In this document: one piece after another, positions 26,152 to 34,127 of the stretch
Position numbering within the stretch: the stretch's first letter is position 1
How the letters are laid out: each line of letters opens with the position of its first letter
Assembly: GCF_014268815.2 (NCBI RefSeq)
Contig: NZ_JABWRE020000001.1
Coordinates: forward strand, 5,027,001 to 5,091,000
DNA from: Pseudomonas urmiensis
GTDB lineage: Bacteria > Pseudomonadota > Gammaproteobacteria > Pseudomonadales > Pseudomonadaceae
Reading direction: 5' to 3'
DNA: 64,000 nucleotides
Program-made: the position numbers and the translations under genes
The notes under the pieces: generated by a model
Told to the model about the DNA's origin: nothing
Databases searched by the model: none
The model's input: the letters and a program-made list of their open reading frames with translations, nothing else

Positions 26152-26166
26152 TGGCATGCATCTTGA
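26152..26166 (+). promoter_or_regulatory. Predicted sigma-54 (-24/-12) promoter of the persulfide dioxygenase gene
   Basis: TGGCATGCATCTTGA has GG and G(A) separated by 10 bases, compared with the consensus TGGCACG-N4-TTGC. The -12 dinucleotide is GA rather than GC. It points to the gene starting at 26228, leaving a leader of roughly 50 bases. Confidence 0.55.
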
Positions 26167-26227
26167 TAAAGCACTGTTTACTGCCTACGCCTCTAACAAG
26201 GCGCGGCGGATAAATCTGGAGAGTGCA

Positions 26228-27112
26228 ATGATCATCGGCAGTAACATCTATGTGGAAGCCTTGTTCGACGAGGCCACCTCGACCATCAGTTACCTGGTCA
26301 TGGATCGCCAGACCCAGGAGTGCGCGTTGATCGACAGCGTGCTCGACTATGACCCCAAGTCCGGGCGCACCAACACTGCCTCGGCGGACAAACTGATTGG
26401 CAGGGTCCAGGCGCTGGATGCCAAGGTGCACTGGATTCTTGAAACCCATGTGCATGCCGACCACCTTTCTGCGGCGGCCTACCTCAAGGAAAAGCTCGGT
26501 GGCCATATCGCCATCGGTGCACGTATTACTCAGGTACAGAAGACCTTTGGCGCCCTGTTCAATGCCGAGCCTGGCTTTGCCCGCGATGGCAGCCAGTTCG
26601 ATGTATTGCTCGAAGATGAACAAGTGTTTCTGATCGGCACGCTGCGGGCGCGTGCCCTGCATACCCCAGGGCATACCCCGGCGTGCATGAGCTACGTGGT
26701 CGAGGATGCTGGCGAGATTGCGGTGTTCGTTGGCGACACCTTGTTCATGCCCGACTACGGCACAGCCCGCTGCGACTTCCCTGGCGCCGATGCACGCACG
26801 TTGTATCGCTCGATCCGCCGTTTGCTGGCCTTCCCCGATCAGACCCAGCTGTTCATGTGCCATGACTACCTGCCCAATGGCCGCGCACTGCGTTATGTCA
26901 CCACCGTGGCCGAGCAGCGCGCCAACAATATCCACATTCATCAGGGCATCAGCGAGGACGAATTCGTGGCCATGCGCGAAGCGCGTGACGCGACGTTGGA
27001 CATGCCGGTGCTGATCCTGCCCTCGGTACAGATCAACATGCGCAGCGGCCAGTTGCCTGAGCCGGAAGATAACGGCGTGCGCTACCTGAAGATCCCCCTC
27101 AACAAACTTTGA
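26228..27112 (+). CDS. pdo: Persulfide dioxygenase (ETHE1-like, metallo-beta-lactamase fold)
   Basis: Oxidises glutathione persulfide to sulfite and glutathione in the cytoplasm. The start ATG 26228 (MIIGSNIYVEALFDEATSTISYLV) has GGAGAG upstream, giving 294 residues. The iron site motif THVHADH is at residues 73-79 (His74, His76, Asp78, His79), followed by HTPGHTPACMSY and VGDTLF(M)PDYGTARCDFPG. It resembles the P. putida enzyme studied as PpPDO2. It stands between the FisR-like activator and SQR, so it takes the persulfide made by SQR. Confidence 0.92.
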   Translation: MIIGSNIYVEALFDEATSTISYLVMDRQTQECALIDSVLDYDPKSGRTNTASADKLIGRVQALDAKVHWILETHVHADHLSAAAYLKEKLGGHIAIGARITQVQKTFGALFNAEPGFARDGSQFDVLLEDEQVFLIGTLRARALHTPGHTPACMSYVVEDAGEIAVFVGDTLFMPDYGTARCDFPGADARTLYRSIRRLLAFPDQTQLFMCHDYLPNGRALRYVTTVAEQRANNIHIHQGISEDEFVAMREARDATLDMPVLILPSVQINMRSGQLPEPEDNGVRYLKIPLNKL

Positions 27113-27117
27113 GCCCG

Positions 27118-27184
27118 CTATCGCAGGGCCCGCTCCCACGCAGAGACAGAGAGCTAACGTGGGAGCAGGCTTGCCCCGCGATAG
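27118..27184. repeat. Inverted REP pair between pdo and sqr
   Basis: Two facing REP units (ctatcgcagggcccgctccc and gggagcaggcttgccccgcg) form a hairpin in the 108-base gap. It may trim or stabilise the mRNA between the two genes. Confidence 0.85.
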
Positions 27185-27220
27185 AAAGAGCAGCTACCTC
27201 GATCAACAAGGAACATTTAA

Positions 27221-28501
27221 ATGCCTGCGTCGCCGTCCACTTCCGCCAGCCCGCGCACCGATCACCACAAGGTGGTGATCATCGGTGCCGGGGCTTCGGG
27301 CATCGCCACCGCTTCGAGCCTGATCAGCCGTGATCCTTCACTGGACATCGCCCTGATCGATCCTGCCGAGGTGCATTACTACCAACCAGGCTGGACCATG
27401 GTCGGCGCCGGTGTGTTCAACGCACCCAGCACCGCTCGCACCATGGCCTCGACCATTCCGCGTGGGGTGCGCTGGATCAAGGCCAGCGTGCAGGGTTTCG
27501 ATCCGGTCGCGCAGCTGGTGATGCTCGAGGATGGTCGCGCGGTCAGCTACGAACAGCTGGTGGTATGCCCCGGCCTCAAGCTCGATTGGAACGCCATCGA
27601 AGGCCTGAGTGAGACCCTGGGGCGTAACGGCGTCACCTCCAACTACCGCTATGACCTGGCGCCCTATACCTGGGAGCTGGTGAAAAACCTCAAGCAAGGT
27701 CGCGCGCTGTTCACCCAGCCACCGATGCCGATCAAGTGCGCTGGCGCGCCACAGAAGGCGTTGTACCTGTCCTGTGATCACTGGTTGCGTCACGGCCATC
27801 TTGGCGCGATCAAAGCCAGCTTCTTCAATGCCGGCGCGGTGCTGTTCGGGGTAGCGGACTACGTACCGGCACTGATGAGCTACATCGACAAGTACAGTGT
27901 CGACCTCAACTACGCCCAGCGGCTGGTCGCCGTGGACGGCCCCGGCAAGCGCGCTACCTTCCTGCGCAGCTTGCCCGATGGCAGCACGCAGACACAGGTC
28001 GAACCCTTCGACCTGTTGCATGTGGTGCCGCCGCAAGTTGCCCCTGACTTCATCCGGAACAGTCCGCTGGCCGATGCGGGTGGCTGGGTCGATGTCGATC
28101 CGCACACCTTGCGCCATCGTCAATTCGCCAACATCCATGGTCTGGGCGATGTGATCAACACCAGCAACGCCAAGACCGCCGCCGCAGCGCGCAAGCAGGC
28201 GCCGGTGGTGGCGAACAATGTTTTGGTGGCGCTCGGCAGGCTGCCTGCCCTCGCCCACTATGACGGCTATGGCTCCTGCCCTCTGACCGTGGAGCGCGGC
28301 AAGATCGTCCTCGCTGAGTTCACCTATGGTGGTAAGGTCGCGCCGAGTTTTCCGCGCTGGTTGCTCGATGGTCGCCAGCCAACCCGATTGGCCTGGCTGC
28401 TCAAGGCACGGATCCTGCCGCCGCTGTACTGGCGTGGCATGCTCAAGGGACGGGAGTGGCTGGCCAAGCCGCAGCCGATGGTGATCGAGGGGCAGCAGTG
28501 A
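27221..28501 (+). CDS. sqr: Sulfide:quinone oxidoreductase (FAD-dependent)
   Basis: Oxidises sulfide to a persulfide and passes electrons to the quinone pool. 426 residues: FAD fingerprint VVIIGAGASGIATASSLI near residue 18, the PGWTMVGAG segment, and the IKCAGAPQK motif with Cys173 matching the redox cysteine of type II (human SQOR-like) enzymes. At the position of the second cysteine the motif reads GDVIN (about 310-313), with no Cys; Cys116, Cys185 and Cys353 (YGSCPLT) are other candidates. RBS AAGGA precedes the ATG. It overlaps the TauE-type gene by 4 bases. Confidence 0.9.
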   Translation: MPASPSTSASPRTDHHKVVIIGAGASGIATASSLISRDPSLDIALIDPAEVHYYQPGWTMVGAGVFNAPSTARTMASTIPRGVRWIKASVQGFDPVAQLVMLEDGRAVSYEQLVVCPGLKLDWNAIEGLSETLGRNGVTSNYRYDLAPYTWELVKNLKQGRALFTQPPMPIKCAGAPQKALYLSCDHWLRHGHLGAIKASFFNAGAVLFGVADYVPALMSYIDKYSVDLNYAQRLVAVDGPGKRATFLRSLPDGSTQTQVEPFDLLHVVPPQVAPDFIRNSPLADAGGWVDVDPHTLRHRQFANIHGLGDVINTSNAKTAAAARKQAPVVANNVLVALGRLPALAHYDGYGSCPLTVERGKIVLAEFTYGGKVAPSFPRWLLDGRQPTRLAWLLKARILPPLYWRGMLKGREWLAKPQPMVIEGQQ

Positions 28502-29316
28502 TCGAGCATCAACTGCTCGGCACGCTGCTGGGCACAATCATTGGCGCAGTGCTGGCGCTGACCGGCGCTGGCGGCGGCATCCTCGCAGTGCCGCTGCTGG
28601 TGTTCGGCCTGGGCCTGACCATGGTCGAGGCGGCCCCGGTCGGGTTGCTGGCGGTGGGCCTGGCGGCGGCGGTCGGGGCGGTGTTGGGTTTACGCCAGGG
28701 CTTGGTGCGCTATCGGGCGGCGCTGTTCATTGCGGTGATCGGCATCGTCGCTGCGCCGTTCGGCTTGATGCTCGCCCACAGTCTGCCCAACACGCCATTG
28801 GCGCTGGTGTTCGCTGTGGTGCTGGTTTACGCCTGCCTGCGCATCGGACGCAAGGCGGCGCGCGAACTGCGCGGTCAGTCGCCATGCGGGGAACGGCAGA
28901 TCATGCCCTGCGTGCTCAATCCGTTGCAGGGCCGACTACGTTGGACCCTACCCTGCGCGCGTGCCCTTGCCTTCACCGGGGCGATGTCTGGATTGCTTTC
29001 AGGGTTACTGGGCGTCGGCGGTGGGTTCGTCATCATCCCTGCGTTGAACCGCTACACCAATCTGGACATGAAGAGCATCGTCGCCACCTCCCTGGCGGTG
29101 ATTGCCCTGGTCTCCACCGGCAGTGTGGTCAGCGCCAGCATTGCCGGCGTCATGCACTGGCAGGTCGGTGCCCCGTTCGCAGTGGGCGCGGTACTTGGCC
29201 TGCTGCTGGCGCGGCCTTTGGCCGCCAAACTGGCCGGGCCACGCCTGCAGCAGTTGTTCGCCGTCGTCGGCATCGGCGCTGCACTGCTGCTGGCGGGCAA
29301 GGCGCTACTCGGCTAG
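28498..29316 (+). CDS. TauE/SafE family membrane exporter
   Basis: Predicted sulfite or sulfonate exporter of the inner membrane. The GTG at 28498 overlaps the sqr stop (GTGA) and has GAGGGG upstream; 272 residues result. Two homologous halves each begin with a glycine-rich segment, ALTGAGGGILAVP (about 18) and GLLGVGGGFVIIP (about 170), typical of TauE/SafE, with about eight membrane helices. In this cassette it would remove the sulfite produced by the persulfide dioxygenase; substrate is inference. Its 3' end overlaps the convergent LysR gene by 12 bases. Confidence 0.85.
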   Translation: MIEHQLLGTLLGTIIGAVLALTGAGGGILAVPLLVFGLGLTMVEAAPVGLLAVGLAAAVGAVLGLRQGLVRYRAALFIAVIGIVAAPFGLMLAHSLPNTPLALVFAVVLVYACLRIGRKAARELRGQSPCGERQIMPCVLNPLQGRLRWTLPCARALAFTGAMSGLLSGLLGVGGGFVIIPALNRYTNLDMKSIVATSLAVIALVSTGSVVSASIAGVMHWQVGAPFAVGAVLGLLLARPLAAKLAGPRLQQLFAVVGIGAALLLAGKALLG

Positions 29317-30192
29317 CAGGTCTGCCTGCTCGGCTGCGCACAGGGCGAGCAGGTAATCCCAGACCACCCGCAGGCGTACTGATTTGTGCAGCTCGCGCCG
29401 GGTGCAGATCCAGTAGCTGCGCTGGATTGTCTCACTCGGCAGCACGCGCACCAGGGTCGGGTCATGCCGGGCCATGAAGTTCGGCAGCACGGCGATACCC
29501 AGGCCGGCACGCGCTGCGTGTTGCTGGGCGATCACGCTGGTGCTGCGGAACACCACATTCGGCGCCCGGCAAAAGCTGTTGAGAAACAGCAGCTCCTGGC
29601 TGAACAGCAGGTCGTCGACGTAGCCAATCCAGCTGTGCCGGGCCAGGTCCTCGCGGGTCTGCAGCGGTGGGGAACGGTCGAGATACTCGCGACTGGCGTA
29701 GAGCGCCAGGCGGTAGTCGGTGAGTTTGCGGGTGATCAGCAAATCGGCGTTGGGCCGCTCCAGATGGATGCTGATTTCCGCTTCGCGGTTAAGGATGCTG
29801 ACGAAGCGCGGCACCGCCACCAGCTCTACCTCCAACCCCGGGTAGCGCTCGAACAGATCGCTCATGCGCGGAGTGAAGAACATGATGCCGATGCCTTCGG
29901 TGACCCCTAGGCGAATCTTGCCTAGCGGCGTAATCGCCTGGGTGATTTCCTCCTGCGCCAGCAGCGCGACATTTTCCATGGCCTCAGCATGCTTGAGCAG
30001 GGCCTGACCGGAAGGCGTCAGTTCATAGCCCTGGGCATGCTGGACGAACAGTGCCGTACCCAAGCTTTTTTCGATGTTCTCGATATGCCGGGCGACGGTG
30101 CTGTGGGTGGTATTGAGCCGCTTGGCAGCGCTGAGCAGGCGACCGCTGCGCTGCAACTCGAGGAAAAACCGCAGATCATTCCAGTCGAACAT
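29305..30192 (-). CDS. LysR-family transcriptional regulator
   Basis: The start ATG 30192 (MFDWNDLRFFLELQRSGRLLSAA) has AAGGAT upstream; 295 residues. The N-terminal winged HTH has SAAKRLNTTHSTVARHIENIEKSLG, and the C-terminal substrate domain is normal in length. A longer frame back to 30480 includes only repeat-derived residues. It faces the GMC oxidoreductase across a 377-base gap and probably controls it; the effector is unknown. It converges with, and overlaps, the TauE-type gene. Confidence 0.88.
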   Translation of the reverse strand: MFDWNDLRFFLELQRSGRLLSAAKRLNTTHSTVARHIENIEKSLGTALFVQHAQGYELTPSGQALLKHAEAMENVALLAQEEITQAITPLGKIRLGVTEGIGIMFFTPRMSDLFERYPGLEVELVAVPRFVSILNREAEISIHLERPNADLLITRKLTDYRLALYASREYLDRSPPLQTREDLARHSWIGYVDDLLFSQELLFLNSFCRAPNVVFRSTSVIAQQHAARAGLGIAVLPNFMARHDPTLVRVLPSETIQRSYWICTRRELHKSVRLRVVWDYLLALCAAEQADLLAE

Positions 30193-30260
30193 GCTGATCC
30201 TTGTGCGTGATGGCGAGGGTTCTGAGCGCGGCCGTCGAGGCACTACGCAGGAGGATGCAG

Positions 30261-30314
30261 GACTCGTATGGCTCGTGGGACTCGTAGATCTCGTTGGACT
30301 CGTAGATCTCGTGG
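30261..30314. repeat. Three tandem 18-bp repeats
   Basis: The unit gactcgtagatctcgtgg occurs at 30261-30278, 30279-30296 and 30297-30314. The first copy is the most diverged. The array lies between the LysR gene and the REP pair. I see no gene in 30193-30569. Confidence 0.85.
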
Positions 30315-30382
30315 GAGCGGGCTTGCCCCGCGATAGCGATGGTGGCAGCACTACTGCTGTCGCGGGGCAAGCCCGCTCCCAC
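30311..30382. repeat. Inverted REP pair
   Basis: gtgggagcgggcttgccccg followed, 32 bases later, by its facing copy cggggcaagcccgctcccac. It abuts the 18-bp tandem repeats. Confidence 0.9.
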
Positions 30383-30540
30383 ATGCATCCGTCAAATATC
30401 GCTCCCACGCGCCTCGCATGCGCCCATACCCGCCCCACACTACCGACTCTCGCAGCTACCTGGGCTGTGCTAAAACGCACAGCCGTTGCGCAAAATCTCG
30501 TGTTTCCTCTGCGAAATTACTCACTAAGATGAAGGGCGAC

Positions 30541-30552
30541 AAGAATAATAAT
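30541..30552 (+). promoter_or_regulatory. Candidate Crc/Hfq (catabolite activity) motif in GMC leader
   Basis: AAGAATAATAAT fits the AAnAAnAA motif bound by Hfq-Crc in pseudomonads. It ends 17 bases before the start codon, where binding would block translation. Confidence 0.55.
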
Positions 30553-30569
30553 CAGGCGCGAGGTTACAC

Positions 30570-32219
30570 ATGCCATCAGCCGATTCTGTCTACGACTACG
30601 TGGTCGTGGGCGCCGGTCCCGCCGGTTGCCTGCTGGCCAATCGTTTGTCCGCCGACCCTAGCTGCCGCGTGCTGCTACTCGAAGCGGGCGGGCGCGACAA
30701 CTATCCGTGGATTCACGTTCCCGTCGGTTACCTCTATTGCATCGGCAATCCGCGCACCGACTGGTGCTTCAAAACCGAAGCGCAAGCCGGCCTGGCCGGT
30801 CGCAGCCTGGGTTATCCACGGGGCAAAGTGCTGGGTGGCTGTTCATCGATCAACGGCATGATCTACATGCGCGGCCAGGCGGCGGACTACGACCGCTGGG
30901 CTGAGCAAGGCAATGCCGGCTGGGCCTGGAGCGATGTGCTGCCGCTGTTCAAGGCCAGCGAGAATCACTTTGCCGGCAGCAGCGACAGCCACGGCGCCGA
31001 CGGTGAATGGCGGGTCGAGCAACAACGCTACAGCTGGCCGATTCTCGATGCCTTCCGCGACGCCGCCGAGCAAAGCGGGATCGCCAAGGTCGATGACTTC
31101 AACACCGGTGACAACCAAGGCTGTGGATACTTTCAGGTCAACCAGCGCAGCGGCGTACGCTGGAATGCGGCCAAGGCCTTTCTGCGGCCGATCCTCAAAC
31201 TCCCCAACGTCACCATCCTGACTGATGTCCAGGTTGATCAGGTGCTGCTCGACAACACCCGTGCGACCGCGGTCAAGGCCCGTTGGCAAGGCGCCTGGCA
31301 TGAGTTCAAGGCGCGCCGGGAAATCATCCTCTGCGCAGGATCTGTCGGCTCGCCAGGCATTCTCCAGCGTTCCGGGATAGGCCCACGCAAGCTCCTCGAA
31401 GGCTTGGGCATCGGCGTTCGGCATGACATGCCCGGCGTCGGCGGCAACCTGCAAGATCACCTGCAACTGCGCCTGATCTATCAAATTCGCAACACCCGCA
31501 CCCTCAACCAGATGGCCAACAGCCTGTGGGGCAAGATGGGCATGGGCCTGCGTTATCTGTATGACCGCAGCGGCCCCTTGGCAATGGCTCCAAGTCAGCT
31601 GGGTGCGTTCGTACGCTCCAGCCCTGATCAGGCTACCGCCAATTTGCAGTACCACGTCCAGCCGCTATCGCTTGAACGCTTCGGCGAGCCGCTGCACCGC
31701 TTCCCTGCTTTTACCGCATCGGTCTGCAACCTGCGCCCGGCCAGCCGTGGACGCATCGATATCCGCTCTGCGGACATGAATGCCGAACCCCTGATCGATC
31801 CCAATTACCTCAGCGATCCGCACGACCTGCGCGTCGCCGCCGACGCTATCCGCCTGACCCGGCGTATCGTCCAGGCCCCTGCCCTGGCAGCCTTCGAGCC
31901 CCAGGAATATCTGCCAGGCCTCGCCCTGCAGAGCGAGCAACAACTGCACGAGGCGGCCAGCAAGATCGGCACCACGATCTTCCACCCGGTTGGCACTTGC
32001 CGCATGGGCAATGGGCCGCTGGACGTTGTGGATAACCAGCTGCGCGTGCATGGCATTCCTGGTTTGCGCGTGGCTGATGCGTCGATCATGCCGCAGATCG
32101 TTTCCGGCAATACCTGTTCACCCACACTGATGATCGCCGAGAAGGCGGCACAACTGATCCTCAAGGGGGCTGCTACCCAGACCAACCTCAGCGACGCAAG
32201 CGCGATACCGACGCCCTGA
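30570..32219 (+). CDS. GMC-family FAD oxidoreductase (alcohol/choline dehydrogenase-like)
   Basis: Oxidises an alcohol using FAD; the substrate is not known. 549 residues. The N-terminal FAD motif DYVVVGAGPAGCLLANRLS is at about residue 8, followed by the GMC signature RGKVLGGCSSINGMIYMRGQ (about 85) and GSVGSPGILQRSGIGP. The catalytic His is expected in FHPVGTCRMG (about 472) and the partner residue in the C-terminal SGNTCSPTLMIAEKAA. No signal peptide. It is followed after 97 bases by an MHS-type transporter and is divergent from a LysR regulator. Confidence 0.88.
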   Translation: MPSADSVYDYVVVGAGPAGCLLANRLSADPSCRVLLLEAGGRDNYPWIHVPVGYLYCIGNPRTDWCFKTEAQAGLAGRSLGYPRGKVLGGCSSINGMIYMRGQAADYDRWAEQGNAGWAWSDVLPLFKASENHFAGSSDSHGADGEWRVEQQRYSWPILDAFRDAAEQSGIAKVDDFNTGDNQGCGYFQVNQRSGVRWNAAKAFLRPILKLPNVTILTDVQVDQVLLDNTRATAVKARWQGAWHEFKARREIILCAGSVGSPGILQRSGIGPRKLLEGLGIGVRHDMPGVGGNLQDHLQLRLIYQIRNTRTLNQMANSLWGKMGMGLRYLYDRSGPLAMAPSQLGAFVRSSPDQATANLQYHVQPLSLERFGEPLHRFPAFTASVCNLRPASRGRIDIRSADMNAEPLIDPNYLSDPHDLRVAADAIRLTRRIVQAPALAAFEPQEYLPGLALQSEQQLHEAASKIGTTIFHPVGTCRMGNGPLDVVDNQLRVHGIPGLRVADASIMPQIVSGNTCSPTLMIAEKAAQLILKGAATQTNLSDASAIPTP

Positions 32220-32270
32220 CCAGGCGCGTGCAACAACCGGCGGCTTGTGGTCAGGGGCTGCCGACAGTGG

Positions 32271-32284
32271 AACAACAAGAATAA
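32271..32284 (+). promoter_or_regulatory. Candidate Crc/Hfq motif in MHS transporter leader
   Basis: AACAACAAGAATAA contains four successive AAn triplets and ends 32 bases before the ATG. It is similar in type to the motif before the GMC gene. Confidence 0.55.
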
Positions 32285-32316
32285 TCACTGTGGCCTGTAG
32301 GCCGAGGACAGCAACG

Positions 32317-33936
32317 ATGTCGGATTACATCCAAGAGCAGGGTGCAGCGGCGAGCAGCTCCAGTCGTCGCGAGGAACGAAAGATCATTTTCGCGTCATCC
32401 CTCGGGACCGTTTTCGAGTGGTATGACTTTTTTCTTTATGGCGCGTTGGCGGCGGTCATCAGCAAGCAGTTCTTCGCTGGGGTCAACGACACCACCGCGT
32501 TCATCTTTGCCCTGATGGCGTTCGCCGCAGGCTTCCTGGTGCGGCCATTCGGGGCGTTGGTATTCGGCCGCTTGGGCGACATGATCGGGCGTAAATACAC
32601 CTTCCTGATCACCATCGTGCTGATGGGCTTGTCCACTTTCGCCGTGGGCTTGCTGCCAACCTACGCCAGCATTGGCATTGCCGCGCCGATCATCCTGGTG
32701 ATCTTGCGCATGCTCCAAGGCCTGGCGCTGGGCGGTGAGTATGGCGGTGCAGCCACGTATGTCGCCGAGCACGCCCCACCTGGCAAGCGCGGTTTCCACA
32801 CCGGCTTCATCCAATCTACCGCGACCCTGGGCCTGCTGCTGTCGCTGCTGGTGGTGCTCGGCAGCCGCTACATCAGCGGCGATCAGTTCGAGACCTGGGG
32901 CTGGCGCCTGCCGTTCCTCTTGTCGATCGTGCTGCTGGGCATCTCCACCTGGATCCGCATGAGCATGCACGAGTCGCCAGCGTTCGTGAAAATGAAGGCC
33001 CAAGGCAAGGTGAGTAAATCGCCGATTCGTGAGTCGTTCACCAATTGGCCGAACCTCAAAGTGGTGCTGACTGCCCTGTTCAGTATCAACGCCGGGCAAG
33101 CGGTGACCTTCTACACCGCGCAGTTCTATGTGCTGTTCTTCATGACCCAGATGCTCAAGATGGACCCGGCCCAGGCCAACACCCTGCTGATCATCAGCGT
33201 GGTGATCGGCGCGCCGTTCTTCGTGTTCTTTGGCTGGCTGTCGGATCGGGTCGGACGCAAGCCGATCCTGATGCTCGGCCTGCTGCTGGCGACAGTGCTG
33301 TACTTCCCGATGTTCAAAGCCCTGAGCCATTACGCCAACCCGCAGATCGACGCTGCCAGCCGTCAGGCACCGATCGTGGTGACGGCTGATCCGAACAGCT
33401 GCACCTTCCAGTTCGACCCAGTAGGCAAGGCGCGTTTCGACAGCCCGTGCGACAAGGTCAAGACCTTCCTGGTCAAACAGGGTCTGCCGTACAGCTCGGC
33501 TGCAGGGGCGAGCAGCGAAGTGGTGGTGAGCATTGGCGAGACCACCATCAATGGCTTCGACGAAGCGGCCATGCGTGCGGCCATCGAGCAGGCGGGCTAT
33601 CCGGCCAAGGCCGATCCGTCGCAGGTCAACGAGTTCATGGTGGTGGTGCTGATTGTCGCGATGATCCTGATTGCCACCATGACCTATGGGCCGCTGGCGG
33701 CGGTGATGGTCGAGCTGTTCCCGACGCGGATCCGCTATACCTCGATGTCACTGCCCTACCACATCGGTAATGGCTGGTTTGGCGGGTTCCTGCCGACGGT
33801 TTCATTCGCCTTGGTGGTGTACACCGGGGATATCTTCTACGGGCTGTGGTACCCGGTATTGATCACCGGGATCAGCTTGGTGGTGGGGATCTTCTGCCTG
33901 AAAGAGACCAAGGATGTGGATATCGACAAGGTTTGA
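32317..33936 (+). CDS. MHS-family MFS transporter with inserted periplasmic segment
   Basis: Proton-coupled uptake carrier of the metabolite:H+ symporter group. The start ATG 32317 (MSDYIQEQGAAASSSSRREE) gives 539 residues. MHS marks include GTVFEWYDFFLYG (TM1), GRLGDMIGRKYTF (loop 2-3), LQGLALGGEYGGAATYVAEH (TM4) and WLSDRVGRKP (loop 8-9). About 100 extra residues (about 338-438) lie between TM9 and TM10, on the periplasmic side by topology, with Cys362 and Cys378 that could pair. Its position suggests it imports the substrate of the GMC enzyme. Confidence 0.87.
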   Translation: MSDYIQEQGAAASSSSRREERKIIFASSLGTVFEWYDFFLYGALAAVISKQFFAGVNDTTAFIFALMAFAAGFLVRPFGALVFGRLGDMIGRKYTFLITIVLMGLSTFAVGLLPTYASIGIAAPIILVILRMLQGLALGGEYGGAATYVAEHAPPGKRGFHTGFIQSTATLGLLLSLLVVLGSRYISGDQFETWGWRLPFLLSIVLLGISTWIRMSMHESPAFVKMKAQGKVSKSPIRESFTNWPNLKVVLTALFSINAGQAVTFYTAQFYVLFFMTQMLKMDPAQANTLLIISVVIGAPFFVFFGWLSDRVGRKPILMLGLLLATVLYFPMFKALSHYANPQIDAASRQAPIVVTADPNSCTFQFDPVGKARFDSPCDKVKTFLVKQGLPYSSAAGASSEVVVSIGETTINGFDEAAMRAAIEQAGYPAKADPSQVNEFMVVVLIVAMILIATMTYGPLAAVMVELFPTRIRYTSMSLPYHIGNGWFGGFLPTVSFALVVYTGDIFYGLWYPVLITGISLVVGIFCLKETKDVDIDKV

Positions 33937-33968
33937 CCTGAAGAGCGAGACGCCTCTATAGCAGGCAC

Positions 33969-33998
33969 AAAAAAACCGGCGTAAAAGCCGGTTTTTTT
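33969..33998. terminator. Bidirectional terminator after the MHS transporter
   Basis: Stem AAAAAAACCGGC / GCCGGTTTTTTT with a GTAAAA loop, suitable for both strands. The remaining bases to 34127 hold one perfect DnaA box (34114-34122) and no gene. Confidence 0.9.
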
Positions 33999-34127
33999 AT
34001 CGCTCAAAAAAACTTATGCACGATTTTCAGAAAAACGTCATACAGAGAAATAAATAGCTAATTCAACAACTTAGATCATATCTCTGAGCGTTAATCCAAA
34101 AGTTGCTCACAAGTTATCCACAGAACG

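Noticed and set aside
30176..30388. Small minus-strand frame upstream of the LysR gene
   Set aside because: It reads through the 18-bp tandem repeats and a REP element, so the translated repeats are an artefact.
34114..34122. Perfect DnaA box between the MHS transporter and the acyltransferase as an extra origin
   Set aside because: It is a single box without a cluster or an AT-rich element, so it is listed only in the motif-excess finding.
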